Of a stretch of DNA of 64,000 nt, positions 8,986 to 16,941 are shown in pieces (positions within the stretch are counted from its first letter, which is position 1; the number at the start of each line of letters is the position of its first letter). The stretch is from positions 1,612,001-1,676,000 of the forward strand of contig CP150183.1 in the NCBI GenBank assembly GCA_037965595.1, given 5' to 3'. The notes below the pieces were generated by a model. That model was not told the origin of the DNA and made no database searches. It was given only the letters and a program-made list of their open reading frames with translations. This stretch comes from Alkalihalobacillus sp. FSL W8-0930 (GTDB lineage: Bacteria > Bacillota > Bacilli > Bacillales > Bacillaceae_D). A program made the position numbers and the translations under genes.

Positions 8986-9519
8986 ATGAAACGTAAATTA
9001 ACAATATTCATATTCATTATTGCAATTTGTATTGGAGCGGGTTTGCTCGTTAATCAACTTGTTAATGGCTCAAAACAGGTTGGTACTCAAGAAGGAATGC
9101 AAACGGAATCGATTCATTTAAAAACGGCGGATGGGCAAACAGCTGATGTGTTTGAACCGAAAAATCGTGTAACCGTATTAAATGTTTGGGCAACATGGTG
9201 TGAACCTTGTGTACGTGAGCTTCCAGCATTAATGGAGCTAGAATCAGATTACAATCAAAAAGGCGTTGACGTTGTTACGTTAAATGCTCAAAAGTTTGAA
9301 CGAGTACCTGAGCATACGTTTGAATTTATGGAAGAGCAACAGCTGACATTACCTGTGTTTTTAGACTCTGAAGGTGAATTTTTTGATACATACAGCGTGC
9401 AAGGGTTACCGACAACATTTATAGTGGATGCAGACCAAACCATCGTGAAGCGTATTGAAGGAGAGGTTCATTACGAAATGATTCAAGAAATGATTGAACC
9501 GCTCCTACCTCCTAGCTAG
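8986..9519 (+). CDS. Membrane-anchored thioredoxin-like thiol-disulfide oxidoreductase (ResA/TlpA type)
   Basis: A 177-residue protein with an N-terminal signal anchor (residues 5-25) and an extracellular thioredoxin fold. The redox motif is WATWCEPC (CxxC at about 75-78), and the cis-proline loop is QGLPTTFIVD near 143. ResA and StoA, the Bacillus members, reduce disulfides outside the membrane for cytochrome c maturation or spore cortex synthesis. No cytochrome biogenesis genes are adjacent, so the partner is unclear. The ATG at 8986 follows GGAG. A terminator closes the gene. Confidence 0.85.
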   Translation: MKRKLTIFIFIIAICIGAGLLVNQLVNGSKQVGTQEGMQTESIHLKTADGQTADVFEPKNRVTVLNVWATWCEPCVRELPALMELESDYNQKGVDVVTLNAQKFERVPEHTFEFMEEQQLTLPVFLDSEGEFFDTYSVQGLPTTFIVDADQTIVKRIEGEVHYEMIQEMIEPLLPPS

Positions 9520-9527
9520 AGAATAAC

Positions 9528-9559
9528 AGAAGATCCTTGTATTAGGGATCTTCTTTTTT
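9528..9559 (+). terminator. Intrinsic terminator
   Basis: AGAAGATCC pairs with GGATCTTCT around a ten-base loop and is followed by a T run. Confidence 0.85.
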
Positions 9560-9606
9560 ATGCGTATGATACATAAGATGAAGCGATACGTGAGGGGAGG
9601 GATAAC

Positions 9607-10665
9607 GTGGAACAGGAATGCTGGACAGTGACTGATTCCATTCTATTTGAGGATGAAACCATTCAAATTATACGTACTGCGGATACTTCCTATCCTGCCG
9701 TCCTTTACAAGCGGTTTTTTCCCGCTGTCTCAATAGGCACGAGACTTTTAATTAATCAAACAGCTACAGCACTTAAACTCGGATCGGGGGGGTATGATTT
9801 TGTAAAGCATGTGATGGCAAGTAAAAGACAGCCCACTAAAAGCAACAACCATATTATGAAGCTGCGATATACCTCTTTGCAGCATGTCGGAAACAGTGTA
9901 GAAGAAATGAAAGAACTATCTTCCTTGTTTGAAAACCACCTTTCCTTACAAAACAAAAAAATCATTCTTGCGGAATTACACAGTATGGTTCCTCTTATCT
10001 ACGATGTAGCCACTGAAATTGATGCTGCTACATCCTGCTGTTTTATTTTCGATGACAGTGCTTCATTAACGATTGAGATCAGTTCGCATATTCGTAGACT
10101 TCAATTGTTGAGCAATTTTCATTCAATTACAGTTGGTCAATGTGTAGGGGGAGAGTACGATGCGGTTAGTCTAGCTACAGCTCTTCAATTTGCTCATGGC
10201 TATCTTCAGGCAGATCTAATTATTATTTCCGTTGGACCGGGTGTGGTAGGAACTGGGACTAAATACGGTCACTCAGCAATGGATATCGCGAATTGGGCTA
10301 ATACGGTTGGTTCGTTAAGTGGTTGTCCGGTATGGATACCTAGACTTTCTTTTGCAGATAAAAGAGAACGGCATTATGGACTAAGTCATCATACCATTAC
10401 TCCATTACTTGATTTCACCTATTGTCCATGTGTGCTTGTCTTTCCTCCGTTACAAAGCGAACAAAAGCAGCTGATTGCATCACAATTGACTGGAGCTGGC
10501 AAGGCTAATCATCGTATGATTTATTCGTCAAAACTATCTAATGAGGAAGCTGTAAAACGTGCCTTAGCAGTGGGGAAGGTTAAAACAATGGGACGTGAAT
10601 ACAATGATGACCCAGTGTTTTTTGAAGCTGTATCTGAGGCCGTTTCTTTTTGCCTTGAAGGATAA
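9607..10665 (+). CDS. DUF3866 family protein, function unknown
   Basis: A 352-residue cytosolic protein beginning at GTG with a GAGGGGAGG site. I recognise the DUF3866 family from GSGGYDFVKHVMASK, the central SVGPGVVGTGTKYGHSAMD segment and ALAVGKVKTMGREYNDDP near the C-terminus. The glycine-rich central motif suggests nucleotide or phosphate binding, but no catalytic role is established. It lies immediately upstream of, and convergent with, mciZ, whose frame runs antisense into the last 145 bases of this gene. It shares its neighbourhood (mciZ, nudF, spoIIM) with other Bacillaceae. Confidence 0.7.
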   Translation: MEQECWTVTDSILFEDETIQIIRTADTSYPAVLYKRFFPAVSIGTRLLINQTATALKLGSGGYDFVKHVMASKRQPTKSNNHIMKLRYTSLQHVGNSVEEMKELSSLFENHLSLQNKKIILAELHSMVPLIYDVATEIDAATSCCFIFDDSASLTIEISSHIRRLQLLSNFHSITVGQCVGGEYDAVSLATALQFAHGYLQADLIIISVGPGVVGTGTKYGHSAMDIANWANTVGSLSGCPVWIPRLSFADKRERHYGLSHHTITPLLDFTYCPCVLVFPPLQSEQKQLIASQLTGAGKANHRMIYSSKLSNEEAVKRALAVGKVKTMGREYNDDPVFFEAVSEAVSFCLEG

Positions 10666-10784
10666 ACATCTTGAATCCATTCTGACACATATACTTGTTT
10701 CTTAAGTTGCTGTTTTAATCTAGCTTTAATTTCCCATGCTTTTCCGACCATTAAAATACCATCTTCATGAATGTGAATATTCAT
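10521..10784 (-). CDS. mciZ: MciZ-like mother cell inhibitor of FtsZ, with C-terminal extension
   Basis: The first 40 residues, especially ILMVGKAWEIKARLKQQ and YVSEWIQD, match the small FtsZ inhibitor MciZ of B. subtilis (about 40 residues, ...VLVGKAWEIRAKLK...YVKDWI...). MciZ is made in the mother cell during sporulation and caps FtsZ filaments by binding the FtsZ C-terminal subdomain. Position (divergent from nudF, near spoIIM) also matches. The start ATG has AGGAG eight bases upstream. Unlike the B. subtilis peptide, the frame has no stop at residue 40 and continues to 87 residues, antisense to the end of the DUF3866 gene. Upstream CATACGTA (10804-10811 on this strand) resembles a sigma-E -10. 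The core assignment is firm; the extension is unusual. Confidence 0.8.
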   Translation of the reverse strand: MNIHIHEDGILMVGKAWEIKARLKQQLKKQVYVSEWIQDVYPSRQKETASDTASKNTGSSLYSRPIVLTFPTAKARFTASSLDSFDE

Positions 10785-10860
10785 ACTATCACTCCTCTTT
10801 GTTACGTATGGTACACTCTTATGAGAGAATTCATACTGATAGACCAAAGGAGTTTGAGTC

Positions 10861-11406
10861 ATGACACACTTAACGGAAAAAACCATCTCAACAGAATCAA
10901 TTTTTAAGGGAAAGGTTATCTCTCTTCAGGTTGACACGGTTACCCTTCCAAACGGAAATGAAAGCAAAAGAGAGCTCGTAAAGCACCCAGGAGCGGTGGC
11001 TGTTATTGCAGTAACAGATGAAGGGAAGATCGTGCTTGTGAATCAATACCGCAAGCCGCTTGAAAAGGCCATTCTAGAAATTCCTGCAGGCAAAATTGAC
11101 CCAGGTGAAGCACCAATTAAAACAGCTGCTCGTGAACTAAAAGAAGAGACAGGGTACGAAGCAAAAGAATTAGAGCTTGTTACATCCTTTTATACATCTC
11201 CTGGATTTGCAGATGAGATTATCTATTTATATGAAGCAAAAGAATTAATTCAAGGTGTGGCGAACCCGGATGCAGATGAATTTGTAGAGGTTACAGAAGT
11301 AACGCTTGAGCAGGCTCAAGCTTTAGTTGATGATCAAACCATTCATGATGCCAAAACGGCTTATGCCATCATGTACCTTCTATTAAAACAAGCCCAAGCG
11401 AAGTAG
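10861..11406 (+). CDS. nudF: ADP-ribose pyrophosphatase (Nudix)
   Basis: A 181-residue Nudix hydrolase that splits ADP-ribose to AMP and ribose-5-phosphate. The Nudix box runs from GKIDPGE through RELKEETGY (residues about 78-100, pattern Gx5Ex7REUxEExGU), with the preceding NQYRKPLEKAILEIPAG segment characteristic of the ADPRase subfamily. The start follows AAAGGAG. It is divergent from mciZ and 60 bases upstream of spoIIM, as in B. subtilis (yqkG/nudF). Confidence 0.92.
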   Translation: MTHLTEKTISTESIFKGKVISLQVDTVTLPNGNESKRELVKHPGAVAVIAVTDEGKIVLVNQYRKPLEKAILEIPAGKIDPGEAPIKTAARELKEETGYEAKELELVTSFYTSPGFADEIIYLYEAKELIQGVANPDADEFVEVTEVTLEQAQALVDDQTIHDAKTAYAIMYLLLKQAQAK

Positions 11407-11468
11407 TCATAGTCATATCTGATGGCCTGTCCTCATATCCTAAAATAGGTTAATGAGGGGGCCATTTG

Positions 11469-12101
11469 ATGAAAAAGCGGACTATTCAGGAAGTCATCCT
11501 GACACATGTTGAAGAAAATCGTACAATCTATTTGTTTACAACCGTCTTGTTTCTAATTGGTATCGTCTTTGGTGCAATCATCGTCAATAGTTTACATCTA
11601 AATCAGAAGAATGACTTATATATGTATCTAAATCAATTTTTTGTACAAGTTCAAGATGGGAACATAGCAGGTTCAAAAGAAATCTTTAGTCAGAGTTATA
11701 TTCATTATGGTAAGTATTTTGCTTTGATGTGGATTTTAGGTTTATCTCTCATTGGACTTCCAGTCATTTTAATTCTCCTATTTTTAAAAGGAGTTGTCGT
11801 TGGATTTACAGTTGGGTTTCTAGTCAATCAAATGGGATTTCAAGGCTTTCTATTAGCGGCTGTCTCAATTCTACCGCAGAATCTTTTGCTTGTTCCTGCC
11901 TTTATTATTGTTGGAACGGTGAGTGTATCTTTTTGTTTGAAGATGATCCGTCAGCAATTTGGTAAAAAAGTTCATCAGCCTGTTTTTCCTCAATTTCTCC
12001 GTTATTCATTACTACTTTTGTGTATAGGAGGGGCCTTGTCAGTTGCTGCTGCTCTTGAGGCGTACGTTTCTCCTTATCTCATGAAACTAGTTGTTGGATA
12101 A
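11469..12101 (+). CDS. spoIIM: Stage II sporulation protein M
   Basis: A 210-residue membrane protein with about five helices, part of the SpoIID-SpoIIM-SpoIIP complex that drives peptidoglycan remodelling during engulfment of the forespore. Conserved features are the cytosolic N-terminus, the FGAIIVNSLHLNQKNDLYMYL segment at about 32-52 (given in part) and the hydrophobic core with FLVNQMGFQGF and SILPQNL. The ATG at 11469 has GAGGGGG eight bases upstream. Between nudF and fur, in the conserved order. Confidence 0.93.
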   Translation: MKKRTIQEVILTHVEENRTIYLFTTVLFLIGIVFGAIIVNSLHLNQKNDLYMYLNQFFVQVQDGNIAGSKEIFSQSYIHYGKYFALMWILGLSLIGLPVILILLFLKGVVVGFTVGFLVNQMGFQGFLLAAVSILPQNLLLVPAFIIVGTVSVSFCLKMIRQQFGKKVHQPVFPQFLRYSLLLLCIGGALSVAAALEAYVSPYLMKLVVG

Positions 12102-12119
12102 GTGATACTCATTTTCATA

Positions 12120-12134
12120 TAATAATGATTATTA
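12120..12134. promoter_or_regulatory. Fur/PerR-type operator 1 upstream of fur
   Basis: TAATAATGATTATTA is a perfect 7-1-7 palindrome and matches both the Fur (TGATAATnATTATCA) and PerR (TTATAATnATTATAA) consensus at 13 of 15 positions. It lies about 25 bases upstream of the fur -35 hexamer. In B. subtilis fur is controlled by PerR, so either protein could bind. Confidence 0.65.
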
Positions 12135-12143
12135 GTTAATAGA

Positions 12144-12158
12144 TAATAATCATTATCA
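12144..12158. promoter_or_regulatory. Fur box 2 adjoining the fur promoter
   Basis: TAATAATCATTATCA matches the 15-base Fur consensus at 14 positions and ends one base before the TTGACA of the fur promoter, a position suited to blocking RNA polymerase. It supports autoregulation by Fur. Confidence 0.75.
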
Positions 12159-12159
12159 A

Positions 12160-12188
12160 TTGACACTGTTTTTCAATAAGATTATAAT
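12160..12188 (+). promoter_or_regulatory. Consensus sigma-A promoter of fur
   Basis: TTGACA (12160-12165), exactly 17 bases, then TATAAT (12183-12188): a perfect consensus vegetative promoter about 40 bases before the fur start codon. Confidence 0.9.
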
Positions 12189-12227
12189 AAACGTATTGAA
12201 ATGGAAGTCGGGTTAGGAGGAGTACTG

Positions 12228-12716
12228 ATGGAAAATCGTCTTGAGCGAATAAAAAAGCACCTTCATTCTCAAAGCTATAAGCTGACCCCTCAACGAGAAG
12301 CAACAGTGATGGTATTACTTGAACATGAAGAAGACCACTTGAGTGCTGAGGATGTATACCTCCTCGTAAAGGACAAAGCTCCGGAGATTGGTTTGGCAAC
12401 AGTGTATCGGACATTAGAACTTTTAGCAGAGCTAAAAATTGTTGATAAAATTAACTTTGGTGATGGGGTATCCCGCTTTGATCTTCGAAAAGAAGGAGCG
12501 GCTCATTTTCACCATCATTTAGTATGTATTGAATGTGGAGCAGTAGATGAGATTGAAGAGGATTTACTAGGAGACGTTGAGAAAGTAGTAGAACGAGATT
12601 ACAACTTTAAAATAAAGGATCATCGTTTAACGTTTCATGGAATCTGCTATCGTTGCAAGGATCAATACGCAGATGAGTCAGAAGAAGAGACAAAAGAAAT
12701 GCAAAACCAAGCTTAA
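12228..12716 (+). CDS. fur: Ferric uptake regulator Fur
   Basis: A 162-residue iron-responsive repressor. The winged-helix DNA-binding domain occupies residues 1-85 (YKLTPQREATVMVLLE, GLATVYRTLELL), followed by the metal-binding dimerisation domain with HFHHHLVCIECG and the second CxxC (CYRC) forming the structural zinc site. With Fe(II) bound it represses siderophore and iron-uptake genes. The ATG at 12228 follows TAGGAGG. Gene order spoIIM-fur-yqzK-xerD identifies it as Fur rather than PerR or Zur, and two Fur-like boxes lie in its promoter. Confidence 0.93.
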   Translation: MENRLERIKKHLHSQSYKLTPQREATVMVLLEHEEDHLSAEDVYLLVKDKAPEIGLATVYRTLELLAELKIVDKINFGDGVSRFDLRKEGAAHFHHHLVCIECGAVDEIEEDLLGDVEKVVERDYNFKIKDHRLTFHGICYRCKDQYADESEEETKEMQNQA

Positions 12717-12849
12717 TAAGGCTATAAGAAAGACGTTATGATTATTCATAGCGTCTTTTTTGTATGTTTTCATATAGAAGGTATATTCCTCTTAGAAAAT
12801 GGCATACCTTAAACTAGAGATGCTTGTTTTAAAGAGGAGGAAGGTTAGA

Positions 12850-13083
12850 ATGAAAGACTGGGTTATCGCTGGATTACAAACATTTAAAGTCATGCTTTTA
12901 TTTATTGGATGCACGTTATTCTTTTATTATGGTATTCTATGGGTAAGTCAAGAATATGAGAGTTACTATCGCTATGATTCTCCGAGTGGAAATGCGGTGA
13001 AAGTAACAACGGAAACGGATTCAGAACCCGATCACCCGTCTCTTTTAACTAGACTTGGCTGGTTTTATCAATTGGGAGAATAA
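12850..13083 (+). CDS. yqzK: DUF4227 small membrane protein (YqzK-like)
   Basis: A 77-residue protein with a single membrane helix at about 10-33 (FKVMLLFIGCTLFFYYGILW) and a hydrophilic C-terminus ending LTRLGWFYQLGE. Similar proteins (DUF4227, YqzK) sit between fur and xerD throughout Bacillus. Function unknown. The ATG is chosen for its AGGAGG site. It ends 28 bases before the probable xerD start. Confidence 0.75.
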   Translation: MKDWVIAGLQTFKVMLLFIGCTLFFYYGILWVSQEYESYYRYDSPSGNAVKVTTETDSEPDHPSLLTRLGWFYQLGE

Positions 13084-13111
13084 ATGCTTAGAAGATGGAT
13101 GTGACTCAGCG

Positions 13112-14002
13112 ATGGTTGATGATGTAGAAGACTATATCCATTATTTGCAGGTTGAAAGAGGATATTCAGAGAATACGATTTCTTCTTATCGAAATGATTT
13201 AAAGTCCTACCTCGCTTATCTAAAAAATGTGGAGACGATCTCTCGTCTTTCAGATGTGGATCGTTCTTTCATTGTTCAATACCTTTTTTTCTTAATGGAA
13301 AAGGGACGTGCTGAAACAACGATTGCGAGAAGTATTGCTTCGATACGAGGACTTCATCAATTTCTGTTACGTGAAGGAAGGGTCGGTCATGACCCTAGCG
13401 TTCATGTTGAAATTCCAAAGGCACCTAAACGATTACCAAAGGTTCTATCCCCTGAGGAAGTTGAAGCGTTACTTGAGGCACCAGGTAAAGGAGATTCAAT
13501 TGCCTTGCGTAATCAAGCGATGCTTGAAGTCATGTATGCAACGGGCATAAGGGTTAGTGAATTAATTGGGTTAACAACGTCTGATTGCCATTTAACAATG
13601 GGTTTTTTGCGTTGTATTGGAAAAGGAAACAAAGAACGCATTATTCCTCTAGGATCAAAAGCAACAGAGGCTGTACATACATACTTAGAAAAAGCACGTC
13701 CACATTTACTGAAGGGTCTGCGACACGATACATTGTTTGTTAATCACCGTGGGGGTGAATTGTCCAGACAAGGGTTTTGGAAGATCTTGAAACAGCTTGC
13801 GCTAAAGGCACATATTGATAAGCCTTTAACCCCTCATACGTTACGCCATTCATTTGCAACGCATTTATTAGAAAATGGTGCAGATTTAAGGGCGGTTCAG
13901 GAAATGCTAGGACATGTAGATATTTCAACAACTCAAATTTATACTCATGTAACGAAAAGTCGGATGAGAGATGTTTATTCTATGTATCATCCAAGAGCAT
14001 AG
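13112..14002 (+). CDS. xerD: Site-specific tyrosine recombinase XerD
   Basis: A 296-residue tyrosine recombinase that, with the partner CodV/XerC, resolves chromosome dimers at dif. The SAM-like N-terminal core-binding domain spans about 1-90, and the catalytic domain has the R-K-H-R-H-Y set: Arg in ATGIRVSEL, Lys in GKGNKER, HTLRHSFATHL, GHVDISTTQ and the nucleophile in IYTHV. ATG 13112 gives the usual XerD length and aligns with family N-termini; its ribosome binding site is weak, suggesting coupling to yqzK. No prophage genes are near, consistent with a housekeeping role. Confidence 0.9.
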   Translation: MVDDVEDYIHYLQVERGYSENTISSYRNDLKSYLAYLKNVETISRLSDVDRSFIVQYLFFLMEKGRAETTIARSIASIRGLHQFLLREGRVGHDPSVHVEIPKAPKRLPKVLSPEEVEALLEAPGKGDSIALRNQAMLEVMYATGIRVSELIGLTTSDCHLTMGFLRCIGKGNKERIIPLGSKATEAVHTYLEKARPHLLKGLRHDTLFVNHRGGELSRQGFWKILKQLALKAHIDKPLTPHTLRHSFATHLLENGADLRAVQEMLGHVDISTTQIYTHVTKSRMRDVYSMYHPRA

Positions 14003-14007
14003 GTCAA

Positions 14008-14038
14008 TCTCAATGTTGTCTGACATCAGACATTGAGA
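14008..14038 (+). other. Hairpin between xerD and deoB
   Basis: TCTCAATG pairs with CATTGAGA, enclosing a second pairing GTCTGA/TCAGAC with a small bulge. No T run follows, so it is unlikely to be an intrinsic terminator; it could be an operator or mRNA-processing structure for the salvage operon. The deoB ribosome binding site starts a few bases downstream. Confidence 0.45.
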
Positions 14039-14056
14039 AGTGAAAGGGGTCATAAG

Positions 14057-15244
14057 ATGAACGAACAATCGTATAAACGAGTCTTTTTAATTGTTATGGA
14101 TTCAGTAGGAATAGGAGAAGCACCAGATGCCGCCGCGTTTGATGATGTGGGGGCAGACACCCTTGGTCATATTGCTCAAGCAATGGGAAGCATACAGCTA
14201 CCTACGCTTGAAAAGCTTGGTTTAGCTAATATTAAGGAAATAAAAGGCCTTCAGGCTGCTGACAAACCAAAAGCGCATTATGGAAAAATGCAAGAAGCTT
14301 CAAATGGAAAGGATACGATGACTGGTCATTGGGAGATTATGGGACTTAACATTACTGAACCCTTTCAAGTGTTTCCTGATGGGTTTCCTGATGCATTATT
14401 AAATGAGTTAGAAAAGCAGATTGGTCGAGGATTTCTTGGGAATAAGGTAGCCTCTGGTACAGAGATTCTTGATGAGCTTGCAGAAGAGCATGTGAAAACA
14501 GGCAAGTTGATTGTGTATACATCTGCTGACTCTGTTCTTCAAATTGCTGCTCATGAGGACATTGTTCCGATCAATGAGCTTTATGACATTTGCGAAAAGG
14601 CACGTGCACTCACATTGCAGCCTGAATACATGGTGGGCCGTGTGATTGCCAGACCATTTGTAGGCGAAAAAGGAGATTGGAAGCGAACACCTAATCGCCA
14701 TGATTATGCATTAAAGCCATTCGGTCGGACAGTCATGAATGAATTAAAGGATGGTGGGTTTGATTCCATCGCCATTGGCAAGATCTCTGACATATATGAT
14801 GGTGAAGGAATTACTCAAACCATTCGTACCACATCTAATGATGACGGAATGGATAAGTTTTTTGAAAGTATGGAACAGGACTTTACGGGCTTAAGCTTTT
14901 TAAACCTTGTTGATTTCGATGCGTTATTCGGTCATCGTAGAGATCCAATCGGTTATGGCAAGGCACTTGAGGAGTTTGATCTTAGATTAAAGGATGTCAT
15001 TAAACAGCTTCGTAGCGGAGATCTTTTAATGATTACGGCCGACCATGGAAATGATCCTATACATAAAGGAACGGATCATACACGTGAGTACGTACCATTA
15101 TTAGTATTTGATCCAGATCAAACGGATACTGTGGACTTGGGTATTCGTTCAACATTCGCGGATGTAGGTGCGACAGTTGCTGATAATTTTGGTGTAACAG
15201 CACCTGAGTATGGGACAAGCTTTTTAAATCAATTAAAAAAGTAA
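14057..15244 (+). CDS. deoB: Phosphopentomutase
   Basis: A 395-residue enzyme of the alkaline phosphatase superfamily that interconverts (deoxy)ribose-1-phosphate and 5-phosphate, linking nucleoside phosphorolysis to the pentose phosphate pathway. Metal-binding and catalytic segments are visible: [13 protein letters not shown] at 13-25, the phospho-threonine loop [12 protein letters not shown] near 86, [11 protein letters not shown] near 280 and [15 protein letters not shown] near 325. The ATG at 14057 follows AAAGGGG. First gene of a four-gene nucleoside salvage operon. Confidence 0.95.
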   Translation: MNEQSYKRVFLIVMDSVGIGEAPDAAAFDDVGADTLGHIAQAMGSIQLPTLEKLGLANIKEIKGLQAADKPKAHYGKMQEASNGKDTMTGHWEIMGLNITEPFQVFPDGFPDALLNELEKQIGRGFLGNKVASGTEILDELAEEHVKTGKLIVYTSADSVLQIAAHEDIVPINELYDICEKARALTLQPEYMVGRVIARPFVGEKGDWKRTPNRHDYALKPFGRTVMNELKDGGFDSIAIGKISDIYDGEGITQTIRTTSNDDGMDKFFESMEQDFTGLSFLNLVDFDALFGHRRDPIGYGKALEEFDLRLKDVIKQLRSGDLLMITADHGNDPIHKGTDHTREYVPLLVFDPDQTDTVDLGIRSTFADVGATVADNFGVTAPEYGTSFLNQLKK

Positions 15245-15265
15245 CACAAATGGGAGAGGTTAAGC

Positions 15266-16078
15266 GTGAAAAAAGAATTAAATCAAACGGCAGACTATAT
15301 CAAAGGTAAGCTTTCAGCCACACCTAAAATCGGATTAATTCTTGGCTCAGGACTGGGTGTCCTAGCAGATGAAATCGAAAATCCAACAAGCTTGCCTTAC
15401 GAAGATATTCCGAATTTCCCTGTTTCAACAGTTGAAGGACATGCGGGACAATTGGTGGTAGGAACGATTGAAGGGAAACAAGTCATAGCGATGCAAGGCC
15501 GTTTTCACTACTATGAAGGCTATTCTATGGAAGAGGTTGTGTTCCCAGTAAGAGTCATGAAAGAGCTTGGTGTGGAACAGTTAATCGTGACAAATGCGGC
15601 AGGAGCGGTTAATGAAAGCTTTTCCGTTGGAGACCTTATGATTATTCGTGATCATATTAACAATCAAAGTGCTAACCCGTTAATTGGACCGAATGATCCT
15701 TCACTTGGATTGCGTTTTACAGATATGTCTAACGCATATTCGAAGGAACTACGCACTCTAGCTCATGAACAAGCTTCCAAGTTTGGTTTAGCTCTTCAGG
15801 AAGGAGTATATGTGGCCAATACAGGACCTTGCTATGAAACACCTGCTGAAGTTCGTATGGCACGTGCTCTCGGTGGAGATGCAGTGGGAATGTCTACAGT
15901 ACCTGAAGTCATAGCTGCTAGACATGCTGGACTCGAGGTTCTAGGTATTTCTTGCTTATCTAATATGGCAGCAGGAATACTAGCGCAACCTTTAAATCAC
16001 GAGGAAGTAATTGAAGTAACTGAGCGAGTTCGCTCGTCTTTCCTAGGTTTAGTAAAATCAATTTTAAAAGAAATGTAA
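15266..16078 (+). CDS. pupG: Purine nucleoside phosphorylase I (guanosine/inosine type)
   Basis: A 270-residue trimeric-type PNP cleaving inosine and guanosine with phosphate. Phosphate-binding GSGLG at 27-31, VEGHAGQ at 56-62 and GRFHYYEGY at 78-86 are present. The purine-recognition residues of 6-oxopurine-specific PNPs are kept: Glu191 in CYETPAE (human Glu201) and Asn233 in LSNMAAG (human Asn243). It starts at GTG with a GGGAGAGG site. It resembles B. subtilis PupG closely and is followed 16 bases later by a divergent paralogue. Confidence 0.92.
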   Translation: MKKELNQTADYIKGKLSATPKIGLILGSGLGVLADEIENPTSLPYEDIPNFPVSTVEGHAGQLVVGTIEGKQVIAMQGRFHYYEGYSMEEVVFPVRVMKELGVEQLIVTNAAGAVNESFSVGDLMIIRDHINNQSANPLIGPNDPSLGLRFTDMSNAYSKELRTLAHEQASKFGLALQEGVYVANTGPCYETPAEVRMARALGGDAVGMSTVPEVIAARHAGLEVLGISCLSNMAAGILAQPLNHEEVIEVTERVRSSFLGLVKSILKEM

Positions 16079-16094
16079 AAAAGGGGATAGTTAA

Positions 16095-16925
16095 ATGAGT
16101 AACTTTGTTGAGAAAATTAAAGAATCGGCATCATATTTACAATCTTTTATTGAGAATAAGCCTGAAATTGGATTAATTTTAGGATCAGGTCTCGGAGAGC
16201 TTGCTGACGAGATTGAAGGAGCGGCTAAAGTTCCTTATGCAGATATTCCGAATTTCCCTGTTTCTACAGTAGAAGGACACGCAGGCCAGCTAGTTATCGG
16301 TAAGCTTCAGGGAAAAACAGTGATCGCGATGCAAGGTCGTTTTCATTACTATGAAGGATACCCACTTGAACAAGTAACGTTTCCTGTACGAGTGATGAAA
16401 GAACTTGGTGTGAATCTATTGTTTGTGACAAATGCATGTGGAGGGATGAACAAATCTTTCCAACCTGGTGATCTAATGATTATTACAGATCATTTAAATA
16501 TGACAGGAGTGAACCCGCTAATCGGTCCTAATGCACCTGAGCTTGGTCCTCGCTTCCCTGATATGAGTCAAGCATATACAAAAAAATATGTTGATCTAGC
16601 ACTTCAAACAGCTAAATCATTAGATATTAAGGTTCAACAGGGTGTGTATGCTGGTGTAAGTGGTCCTACATACATGACAGGTGCAGAGTTAATTATGCTC
16701 CGTAATCTTGGTGGAGATGTTGTCGGCATGTCAACAGTTCCAGAAGTCATTGTTGCAAGCCATGCAGGGATGGACGTCCTTGGTATCTCTTGCGTAACAG
16801 ATATGGCAATTGGTGAAGAGATTGCAGGAATTACGCATGAAGAAGTGATGGAAGTAGCTACACGTACAAAACCATTATTTATTAAGCTCGTTAAAGAATT
16901 AGTCGCGCAAGCAAAACCTGAATAA
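16095..16925 (+). CDS. Second purine nucleoside phosphorylase paralogue, altered base-recognition residues
   Basis: A 276-residue PNP in tandem with the previous gene and highly alike in the N-terminal half ([21 protein letters not shown] all kept, so phosphate and ribose sites look intact). The base-binding residues differ: the Glu of YET is Met194 (TYMTGAE) and the Asn is Asp236 (VTDMAIG). In human methylthioadenosine phosphorylase the second position is also Asp, and Asn-to-Asp changes are known to shift PNP toward 6-aminopurines. I infer a different nucleoside preference, possibly adenosine or MTA-like. It lies in the deoB-pdp operon and probably arose by tandem duplication. Confidence 0.85.
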   Translation: MSNFVEKIKESASYLQSFIENKPEIGLILGSGLGELADEIEGAAKVPYADIPNFPVSTVEGHAGQLVIGKLQGKTVIAMQGRFHYYEGYPLEQVTFPVRVMKELGVNLLFVTNACGGMNKSFQPGDLMIITDHLNMTGVNPLIGPNAPELGPRFPDMSQAYTKKYVDLALQTAKSLDIKVQQGVYAGVSGPTYMTGAELIMLRNLGGDVVGMSTVPEVIVASHAGMDVLGISCVTDMAIGEEIAGITHEEVMEVATRTKPLFIKLVKELVAQAKPE

Positions 16926-16941
16926 AAGGGGACATGTTGGC

